Shown here in pieces: positions 12,801-24,800 of a stretch of 64,000 nucleotides of DNA. The DNA is from Lineus longissimus (lineage: Eukaryota; Nemertea; Pilidiophora; Heteronemertea; Lineidae), in assembly GCF_910592395.1 (NCBI RefSeq), contig NC_088311.1:25514646-25578645 (forward strand). The letters are read 5' to 3'. Within the stretch, counting starts at the first letter, position 1; every line of letters begins with the position of its first letter. The translations under genes and the position numbers were made by a program. The notes under the pieces were generated by a model, which saw only the letters and a list, made by a program, of their open reading frames with translations, had not been told where the DNA came from and searched no databases.

Positions 12801-15800
12801 GCTGACACAGATGCCAGCTCAGTTCCTTCCCTTCACAACGACTCGCCAGCTGGAAACAAACATAATATCATCAATGAAACTAAGATAAAGAAGAAAGAGA
12901 ATTAGTCAAACGAGAGGACTAGATATAGATACAACAGATATTGAGATGACTCTGCCATCTGAAATGGATGTCACTTGAATAACTCTACATATCATACATG
13001 CAAGGCTATTAACTGGTGGTCAGACTGAACCTCTGAGTCAGAGTGTTTGGTGGGGGAAGCGACTTTTTGTGGATCAACCAACCTTGCCACACATAGCATG
13101 AACAAAAGTATGTGCAAAAAGCAAACTTACAAACTGACTTTTCCCAGCAGGAGTTTGATAAGGAATATCCGAGACGATCTTGTTGTCCCACAGTGGACGA
13201 ATAATCCTGCTGAAATAGATACAGATGCCGTTGTGCTTTCCTGAGAATGTGACGTCAGCGATTGGTGCAGGTCCAGTACCACTGGATGATACCATTGGAT
13301 AAGGTGTCATAGGGTGTTGTCCGTACATGTAGTGGTCGCCGTAGTTGGGGTTCGGGGTGGACATGTGTTGTGGCTGGATACCATGTCCCGGTGTGAAGGC
13401 AAACGACTGTCCCCCTGTCTGGCTGTACATTGTCACGTTAGGAGGGTAGGCACTCGACTGCAAACCTGGAAAATCGAGTGATGATTGATGCAGTAAAGTT
13501 TGTGGGACTACAGGGGAATATTGGCTTGCACTTGCTAAGTCATTTGATGAATCTGTGCGACAAGATACCCAAAAGGCAACAGGCAGATTCTCGTGGCATC
13601 TCAATTTCTCCCCTCTTCCCAAACTCACCTTGTTGAGTTTGGTACCCAGTCGGTCCAACGTTACTAACAGCAGGGGATGATATCTGTGAACCAGAGAACG
13701 ATGGCTTCGGTTCCCCTCCGTAGAGGAAGAACGCCCGCGTTGCCCTCTCAGAAACTGACTGTTTGGCTTCTCCGTTGTGACAAGCTAATATCAGACAGGT
13801 GGCACAGGCTTGGTCCTCCTGTAAGAGATTTAGAAATACTTATCAATTTGACTATGTTCGGCTTCTCTTACAATGGATAGATCCTTACTCAAAGCACTTA
13901 GGCAACCCAGGGTCCCAGGGAAGTTAATGGATTTGCTCTGATACAGAGCATAGAGGATACTTGGGGATCATGACTTGTTGATCATAATGATGGAGATGTT
14001 CACCAAGAACTTAATCATGGTCAGGTTTTTCAGGTAGAAATGCAAGGAAAAAGGCTTCCACGGTGAGGACGCATGTACATCTTTTACTTTCTAATGCAAA
14101 GGCTAAGCACAACTCACCCCGTGAAGTTTAAAGAATGCCTGGACCTGCTCATTGTCTGATCCATTGTTACTCGCCAGTAACTGCTGAAGTTGGTTAACTG
14201 GATGGTACTTGTCCATGAGATGACTACCCTGAAACATAACATCATCAAATAGAGGTATGGTTCAACACTTCTTGTGTGACCACAAGAGGTGGATAGTAAC
14301 TGCTGAAGTTGGTTAACTGGATGGTACTTGTCCATGAGATGACTACCCTGAAACATAACATCATCAAATAGAGGCATGGTTCAACACTTCTTGCGTGACC
14401 ACAAGAGGTGGATAGTAATTGTTGAAGTTGGTTAACTGGATGGTACTTGTCCATGAGATGACTACCCTGAAACATAACATCATCAAATAGAGGCATGGTT
14501 CAACACTTCTTGCGTGACCACAAGAGGTGGATAGTAACTGCTGAAGTTGGTTAACTGGATGGTACTTGTCCATGAGATGACTACCCTGAAACATAACATC
14601 ATCAAATAGAGGCATGGTTCAACACTTCTTGCGTGACCACAAGAGGTGGATAGTAACTGCTGAAGTTGGTTAACTGGATGGTACTTGTCCATGAGATGAC
14701 TACCCTGAAACATAACATCATCAAATAGAGGCATGGTTCAACACTTCTTGCGTGACCACAAGAGGTGGATAGTAACTGCTGAAGTTGGTTAACTGGATGG
14801 TACTTGTCCATGAGATGACTACCCTGAAACATAACATCATCAAATAGAGGCATGGTTCAACACTTCTTGCGTGACCACAAGAGGTGGATAGTAACTGCTG
14901 AAGTTGGTTAACTGGATGGTACTTGTCCATGAGATGACTACCCTGAAACATAACATCATCAAATAGAGGCATGGTTCAACACTTCTTGCGTGACCACAAG
15001 AGGTGGATAGTAACTGTTGAAGTTGGTTAACTGGATGGTACTTGTCCATGAGATGACTACCCTGAAACATAACATCATCAAATAGAGGCATGGTTCAACA
15101 CTTCTTGCGTGACCACAAGAGGTGGATAGTAACTGCTGAAGTTGGTTAACTGGATGGTACTTGTCCATGAGATGACTACCCTGAAACATAACATCATCAA
15201 ATAGAGGCATGGTTCAACACTTCTTGCGTGACCACAAGAGGTGGATAGTAACTGCTGAAGTTGGTTAACTGGATGGTACTTGTCCATGAGATGACTACCC
15301 TGAAACATAACATCATCAAATAGAGGCATGGTTCAACACTTCTTGCGTGACCACAAGAGGTGGATAGTAACTGTTGAAGTTGGTTAACTGGATGGTACTT
15401 GTCCATGAGATGACTACCCTGAAACATAACATCATCAAATAGAGGCATGGTTCAACACTTCTTGCGTGACCACAAGAGGTGGATAGTAATTGTTGAAGTT
15501 GGTTAACTGGATGGTACTTGTCCATGAGATGACTACCCTGAAACATAACATCATCAAATAGAGGCATGGTTCAACACTTCTTGCGTGACCACAAGAGGTG
15601 GATAGTAACTGCTGAAGTTGGTTAACTGGATGGTACTTGTCCATGAGATGACTACCCTGAAACATAACATCATCAAATAGAGGCATGGTTCAACACTTCT
15701 TGCGTGACCACAAGAGGTGGATAGTAACTGCTGAAGTTGGTTAACTGGATGGTACTTGTCCATGAGATGACTACCCTGAAACATAACATCATCAAATAGA

Positions 15801-18800
15801 GGCATGGTTCAACACTTCTTGCGTGACCACAAGAGGTGGATAGTAACTGTTGAAGTTGGTTAACTGGATGGTACTTGTCCATGAGATGACTACCCTGAAA
15901 CATAACATCATCAAATAGAGGCATGGTTCAACACTTCTTGCGTGACCACAAGAGGTGGATAGTAACTGTTGAAGTTGGTTAACTGGATGGTACTTGTCCA
16001 TGAGATGACTACCCTGAAACATAACATCATCAAATAGAGGCATGGTTCAACACTTCTTGCGTGACCACAAGAGGTGGATAGTAACTGTTGAAGTTGGTTA
16101 ACTGGATGGTACTTGTCCATGAGATGACTACCCTGAAACATAACATCATCAAATAGAGGCATGGTTCAACACTTCTTGCGTGACCACAAGAGGTGGATAG
16201 TAACTGCTGAAGTTGGTTAACTGGATGGTACTTGTCCATGAGATGACTACCCTGAAACATAACATCATCAAATAGAGGTATGGTTCAACACTTCTTGCGT
16301 GACCACAAGAGGTGGATAGTAACTGTTGAAGTTGGTTAACTGGATGGTACTTGTCCATGAGATGACTACCCTGAAACATAACATCATCAAATAGAGGCAT
16401 GGTTCAACACTTCTTGCGTGACCACAAGAGGTGGATAGTAACTGCTGAAGTTGGTTAACTGGATGGTACTTGTCCATGAGATGACTACCCTGAAACATAA
16501 CATCATCAAATAGAGGTATGGTTCAACACTTCTTGCGTGACCACAAGAGGTGGATAGTAACTGCTGAAGTTGGTTAACTGGATGGTACTTGTCCATGAGA
16601 TGACTACCCTGAAACATAACATCATCAAATAGAGGCATGGTTCAACACTTCTTGCGTGACCACAAGAGGTGGATAGTAACTGCTGAAGTTGGTTAACTGG
16701 ATGGTACTTGTCCATGAGATGACTACCCTGAAACATAACATCATCAAATAGAGGCATGGTTCAACACTTCTTGCGTGACCACAAGAGGTGGATAGTAACT
16801 GCTGAAGTTGGTTAACTGGATGGTACTTGTCCATGAGATGACTACCCTGAAACATAACATCATCAAATAGAGGCATGGTTCAACACTTCTTGCGTGACCA
16901 CAAGAGGTGGATAGTAACTGCTGAAGTTGGTTAACTGGATGGTACTTGTCCATGAGATGACTACCCTGAAACATAACATCATCAAATAGAGGCATGGTTC
17001 AACACTTCTTGCGTGACCACAAGAGGTGGATAGTAACTGCTGAAGTTGGTTAACTGGATGGTACTTGTCCATGAGATGACTACCCTGAAACATAACATCA
17101 TCAAATAGAGGCATGGTTCAACACTTCTTGCGTGACCACAAGAGGTGGATAGTAACTGCTGAAGTTGGTTAACTGGATGGTACTTGTCCATGAGATGACT
17201 ACCCTGAAACATAACATCATCAAATAGAGGTATGGTTCAACACTTCTTGCGTGACCACAAGAGGTGGATAGTAACTGCTGAAGTTGGTTAACTGGATGGT
17301 ACTTGTCCATGAGATGACTACCCTGAAACATAACATCATCAGATAGAGGTATGGTTCAACACTTCTTGCGTGACCACAAGAGGTGGATAGTTCACAGGCC
17401 CTATAACTTACATGAGAACTGAGCAGTACATATGACCTAATCGGCTCCACATGTTGCATGACCACAAGAGGTTGATAGTTCCAAGGCCCGGTAACTTACA
17501 TGAGAACTGAGCAGTACATATGACCTAATCGGCTTGACATGTTGCATGACCACAAGAGGTGGATAGTTCACAGGCCCTATAACTTACATGAGAACTGAGC
17601 AGTACATATGACCTAATCGGCTTGACATGTTGCATGACCACAAGAGGTGGATAGTTCACAGGCCCTATAACTTACATGAGAACTGAGCAGTACATATGAC
17701 CTAATCGGCTTGACATGTTGCATGACCACAAGAGGTGGATAGTTCCAAGGCCTGGTAACTTACATGAGAACTGAGCAGTACATATGACCTAATCGGCTCC
17801 ACATGTTGTGTGACCACAAGAGGTGGATAGTTCACAGGCCCTATAACTTACATGAGAACTGAGCAGTACATATGACCTAATCGGCTTGACATGTTGCATG
17901 ACCACAAGAGGTGGATAGTTCACAGGCCCTATAACTTACATGAGAACTGAGCAGTACATATGACCTAATCGGCTTGACATGTTGCATGACCACAAGAGGT
18001 GGATAGTTCACAGGCCCTATAACTTACATGAGAACTGAGCAGTACATATGACCTAATCGGCTTGACATGTTGCATGACCACAAGAGGTGGATAGTTCCAA
18101 GGCCCGGTAACTTACATGAGAACTGAGCAGTACATATGACCTAATCGGCTCCACATGTTGTGTGACCACAAGAGGTGGATAGTTCACAGGCCCTATACAC
18201 TTACATGAGAACTGAGCAGTACATATGACCTAATCGGCTCCACATGTTGTGTGACCACAAGAGGTGGATAGTTCACAGGCCCTATACACTTACATGAGAA
18301 CTGAGCAGTACATATGACCTAATCGGCTTGACATGTTGCATGACCACAAGAGGTGGATAGTTCCAAGGCCCGGTAACTTACATGAGAACTGAGCAGTACA
18401 TATGACCTAATCGGCTTGACATGTTGCATGACCACAAGAGGTGGATAGTTCCAAGGCCCGGTAACTTACATGAGAACTGAGCAGTACATATGACCTAATC
18501 GGCTTGACATGTTGCATGACCACAAGAGGTGGATAGTTCCAAGGCCCGGTAACTTACATGAGAACTGAGCAGTACATATGACCTAATCGGCTTGACATGT
18601 TGCATGACCACAAGAGGTGGATAGTTCCAAGGCCCGGTAACTTACATGAGAACTGAGCAGTACATATGACCTAATCGGCTCCACATGTTGTGTGACCACA
18701 AGAGGAGGGTCAGACTTTTCAAGGATCTTTCCATTTTGTGGATATTCAAGAACGTTGTATGGGGTCCCTTCGCTCGTCACTTCCGACATTGCCCACGTTC

Positions 18801-21800
18801 GGCCATCAACCGGAGACGTTCCCTGCAAAAACCAGATATTTTGTTAGTATATTCGAAGTTGAAATGAAAGCGGTCAATTACATTTAGGTTTATAGCCAGT
18901 TATCTAACAAGTTGGAGGAGTAGCTGCATTAGACAGTGCTCCCAGTGAGCTGTTTTGCCTTTGATTACTCTGTCACTAGACGGACCAGGTTCTCCAAATC
19001 GATGGAGAAACACTGATAAGGAGGTTTGCATGTCCAACTAAATAAAGTGGATTTGATATGGGAAACTTTGTCAATTTGCACTTTGCCAATGGTGTCATGG
19101 TACGACTGAACCGACAGCATGACTAATGTCTTTGAACCATCCACCGGTGAAGTGGAACAGGATAGTATCTAGATGTATCTGAAGTGCCACTAATGACATC
19201 GCCACATTGCCCAGAGGCCAAGGTTTATGTTGAAGATGACGATAGTCTGATATTCAAAATGACAAAAATGTATAGCATTGCATCACAGCAGTGATCTTGT
19301 TTAAACAGCTTACGAAAGTTTCCATGAGCTGTGAATGGAAAGGGAACGTATCGCCACCAATCGTCCACAGAAGATCGCTTTCCTCTGTTTGACTTGACGC
19401 CACAACGAGGGTGCCGCGATTATAGTGCGCCATGTGGATGTGACTTGGTCGCTGGGTTGCAGCACTGGCAGTGAATCCCGGAGGAAGACGCACGTGAACC
19501 AGAGACAGCATGGAGGGCCTCTTGTCTCGTGTATGGAACGGTGAAGTCGTGAAATATAACCTAACACCTGGAAAAAAATAATTTTAAGAGTCAATCTAAC
19601 GTTTTGAACCTAAATTCACTCAAAATCTTGCCTTCAATGCAACCAATATCCAACTGCATTCTCGCCCAGGAGTAGATGGTAACGACTGCTACTAACTTCA
19701 AATGGGGCAACACCCATCGCTAGTTTATACTGTTGGATCAAGCATTCCCACAGGAGTTGTATCAAGGCTTAGGAAAGGTCCTTACCAGTACTTGTTATGG
19801 CTACTAGGTGAATATTGATAGACTCTGATTTCGGAATTGCTGCAATGTGGACTATTGTCTTGAAGTTGGATCGGTCTATCGTTCTAAAATAAGATGAAGA
19901 AATGTGTAAGATATAAAAAAAGTATATAACTCGGTCATCCAACAAAGATGATGCAGGCCTGGAAATCCAAGCTGTGAGGACAGTCGTTGAATAAACTTGC
20001 CTCGACTGCACGAGTTTGACACGGCAAGAAGTGAGAATGAGATGAGTAAGAAGAAGGTGAACCCACTTGGCAATATGCGCTGCATTCTGCATGGTCGTCT
20101 GCTGTGATACCGCGGCAACACGACTCATCCCAGTTCTATCCTCACCAAGATCATAAACCTGGAAGGCAAGTAGAGAAATTACACATCAACAATACAGACC
20201 CCTTGACATTTTTCAAGACCAGTATTTCTATGTTGGTCAGGCTGGGTTTGGCCAGAAGACATGGTGCCAATAGCCTAACTCTTTGGGAGGAAGAGCAAAC
20301 TCAAGTTGTCAGGCTGGGTTTGGCCAGAAGACATGGTGCCAATAGCCTAACTCTTTGGGAGGAAGAGCAAGCTCAAGTTGTCAGGCTGGGCTAAGTATCT
20401 AAGCTCCTATTCAACCCAAAGACCAGTATTTCTATGTTGGTCAGCTGGGTTTGGCCAGAAGACATGGTGCCAATAGCCTAACTCTTTGGGAGGAAGAGCA
20501 AACTCAAGTTGTCAGGCTGGGTTTGGCCAGAAGACATGGTGCCAATAGCCTAACTCTTTGGGAGGAAGAGCAAGCTCAAGTTGTCAGGCTGGGCTAAGTA
20601 TCTAAGCTCCTATTCAACCCAAGACATGGTGCCAATAGCCTAACTCTTTGGGAGGAAGAGCAAGCTCAAGTTGTCAGGCTGGGTTTGGCCAGAAGACATG
20701 GTGCCAATAGCCTAACTCTTTGGGAGGAAGAGCAAGTTGTCAGGCTGGGTTTGGCCAGAAGACATGGTGCCAATAGCCTAACTCTTTGGGAGGAAGAGCA
20801 AGCTCAAGTTGTCAGGCTGGGTTTGGCCAGAAGACATGGTGCCAATAGCCTAACTCTTTGGGAGGAAGAGCAAGCTCAAGTTGTCAGGCTGGGCTAAGTA
20901 TCTAAGCTCCTATTCAACCCAAGACATGGTGCCAATAGCCTAACTCTTTGGGAGGAAGAGCAAGCTCAAGTTGTCAGGCTGGGTTTGGCCAGAAGACATG
21001 GTGCCAATAGCCTAACTCTTTGGGAGGAAGAGCAAGCTCAAGTTGTCAGGCTGGGCTAAGTATCTAAGCTCCTATTCAACCCAAGACATGGTGCCAATAG
21101 CCTAACTCTTTGGGAGGAAGAGCAAGCTCAAGTTGTCAGGCTGGGCTAAGTATCTAAGCTCCTATTCAACCCAAGACATGGTGCCAATAGCCTAACTCTT
21201 TGGGAGGAAGAGCAAGCTCAAGTTGTCAGGCTGGGTTTGGCCAGAAGACATGGTGCCAATAGCCTAACTCTTTGGGAGGAAGAGCAAGCTCAAGTTGTCA
21301 GGCTGGGCTAAGTATCTAAGCTCCTATTCAACCCAAGACATGGTGCCAATAGCCTAACTCTTTGGGAGGAAGAGCAAGCTCAAGTTGTCAGGCTGGGCTA
21401 AGTATCTAAGCTCCTATTCAACCCAAGACATGGTGCCAATAGCCTAACTCTTTGGGAGGAAGAGCAAGCTCAAGTTGTCAGGCTGGGTTTGGCCAGAAGA
21501 CATGGTGCCAATAGCCTAACTCTTTGGGAGGAAGAGCAAGCTCAAGTTGTCAGGCTGGGCTAAGTATCTAAGCTCCTATTCAACCCAAGACATGGTGCCA
21601 ATAGCCTAACTCTTTGGGAGGAAGAGCAAGCTCAAGTTGTCAGGCTGGGCTAAGTATCTAAGCTCCTATTCAACCCAAAGACAACCAATTCAGCTAAATT
21701 CACAACCATGATTTCCCCCCAGCCATGGCTCAACGACCCATGGGCAAGTTCTCATATATCGGTATATTGGAAGATTTATCAATATAGGGTTATTTATGAC

Positions 21801-24800
21801 AAACATTTTTGATACAAGTAGTCAAAATTCTGTTGGCAATCATTCAAAGTCATTATGAAAACTGGAAGAAAAATGTTGCGACAAAGTTGAGGCGATTTTT
21901 GTGGCTACTCGTGGACTCTGTGATGTTTGAGCCATACCTGAATCGTGCCCTTCTCCGACCTGGTATAAATGATATGTCGACTCTCATCAATGGTCACCTG
22001 GCTAAGAGAATCTGCAAGACAAAACTTTGTTTGAAAGTAACGGAGAACAACCAAGTTGACTCAAACACATCAACTCGTTTCTCTTCAGGTTCGGTGGTCG
22101 ATTCCAAAACATGACCAAATAAGCATATCCATAAAAGGTTTCATCTATTCATTCACCTTATTGATTTATTAACTTTTCATCTATCTAATTCAACTGGCCA
22201 CGGCTGCCATGAGGTTTCCCAGCAACAACCTTAGCAACCACAAGCAACAATGAAAAGCAGGCTGAAGTTCATTCAAATCATAGCAATATGCGAAGGAAAA
22301 TGGAATAAAAGTGTCCCAATAGAAATATTAAAAGAGGGGATATAAGCAAGACTCGTGGACCCATGATGGCCACTGCCGTGGGAGCGAGAGTTGAGAGAGT
22401 TACAATGACATGTCATTCTTTCTTTAAAGTCTGAAAACTGACATGATTCAAAAACACACCCACATTCACCCACTTACCATCATCAGCAAAAGAGAAGTTG
22501 AGAAAGGAAGGCACCAGGAAAGACAAGGAACTAGTCGAGTGGTTGATTTTACGACACTTTCTGCTAAACCACCCATCTTCTGCCTGAAGTAGGATATCAA
22601 TACATTTACAGGAAATACAACCACTGAGTCAGTTTCAGGAATCAATGTCATCAGATAATGTCCCACTTTTCTCTGACAGATGGAAATGATGGGCCTGATT
22701 GCACTTTCCAAGAACCTCACGAGGTTTGTACCAGATATAGCACTCACTAGGACATGCAGGACAATGGGCTTTCATTCAAACACCCACAGGTTCTCAAATT
22801 CGTACAATATTAAAATGAAAGTGAAAGAACCCAGGTTTTGTTGGACCAGTAAATATCTTGTGAAGAAATCAATAAATGACACTCTGGTGACACATGTAGT
22901 TCCATTGATAATGGCCTCAATGAGACGGCTTATCATATCAATATATTATTTCACAGGTAAAAAACAACCCTTCAACAAAAGTAAGCAGTAGAATGTTGTG
23001 GCCATTCATGATTATGGAATTCAAATTGGCCGTGCTTTGAGGAACGACCACAACATGTTCACATGACTGTCACATGTTTTCTGGTTTGTTCAGATGCCGC
23101 TGAATGACTCCACAAATTAAAAGGCAAATGAGCAACAAACGAATTGGTGAGTACATTTATATCATAATCCCACTTCCTGTTCATCAGTTTAATCTTGGAC
23201 TATCTTGTCAGTTAGAAGGGGTTTTTAAACATGGGCTCTTGTCAAATTCAGTTTCCATGTGATGTGTGGCTAACATGTGAGTGATGTACATCATTTGTAC
23301 ATGAGACATGTACATGAGCTGTGCAGAGACAATTGTACCAGATTGTAGTTCTGTTTCTTGTGACCGGAGAATCTCAATGTTGATTTATACTGTTCTCACC
23401 TGATAAACTAATTCATAGAGACAACCATCTTTGCCTGCCATGAATATCCTGCCATTGTCTGTGCCAGCTATCGTAGTGATGTACGTGCCATCAGTCGATA
23501 GTGAAAACAGCGGATCAGGCAGGAGGTGCATGTCTTCGTCTTCATAATCTGCATCTTTTGGACCTGAAGAAAAGATTAAAATGCTTGTTTTGTTTAACAC
23601 ATCTCATTGATACAACTGAAGAGATTGACTGACAAGGACTTAGACAGGAAAACATGACACTTCTCGTGGATCTGTTCCATACCTACCTTCATACGGCTGA
23701 GAAAAACTAACTCCAAGGAGTACGATCTCGACAGGAGTGGCCAGACACAAGAGATACTGTATATGTGGCTGGAATATACCTACAACAAGGAAGGAGGCCT
23801 ATATTAGCACACACAACAAAAAACCATAACAAGTAAAAACTAAATATTGTTGGCAAGTGCAGTGACCTACTTATTGAATGAATGTGCAGATCAAAAAGAC
23901 CAAAAATTGATTCAATTCACAAGGATTGGAGGTTCATATTCACAGGCTGACTAATTTCAGTGAAGATCAGAAAAATTACTTTGAAAGAGAGGAAGTGCAA
24001 TTACATGTACTTACCCGGTTTGGGACTGATCAAGCCAGCACTCAGGATCGTCTCACTGAGGCCATCAAAGTAGGCCACATCTCTCCTGAAGGAACATGTG
24101 TGAACAATGGTTAATTTCAAAGGATTACAATGTGTCAAGCCCTGTGACAATGAAAGTAGAGAAATGATACTCAATCTTGTTTTCTGAAATCTCACTAGCT
24201 CCAGGACCAATGCTATTCTCTCTTTATTTCCAACATAGAATCACAATATGATGCTTGCATGTTGCTGGCATGGTATCCTTGTCCCTTTGGCATCCACCAT
24301 TACACACAGCTTTTTCACACTGTGTGATCTGAACTCAACACAACAAAACTAAGTACTTACCCGTTTTCATATTTCCAAACAAATATATCACTATCGATAC
24401 AAATGTAAGCACGTTTAATGGCTGGGAAAAGTCCCATCAGGCAGTTGCATTGCATATCTGAGGGCTGTGAAGGAAATATCAAATAATGTTGAACAGAAGG
24501 AGATCCACTTGACAAATGACCTGATACATGCCCGATACATGCCACAGCACATTCACATGATCAGCCATGATCATGTAGACTATGGAGAGAAAGTGATAGG
24601 TTTCAAAAGGATACGCCCGAACTGTTCAATGATGTCATGAGGTAACGGGTGTTTTCTGACAGCACTCACTTCACTAACTGATTCCAGGCCAATCTTTGAA
24701 TCGGCCAAACTTGGATAGTCATTGTCATGAAGTCCACTCACGCTAGGCTGGGCTGGAACAAAAGGCAATACATGTTTTTTCAAATTATAATGAAAAAGTA

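Noticed and set aside
14245-17465. Ladder of identical 83-codon minus-strand frames
   Set aside because: It only reflects the 119-bp repeat carrying the start of NUP155 exon 13; the ATG lies in intron sequence.
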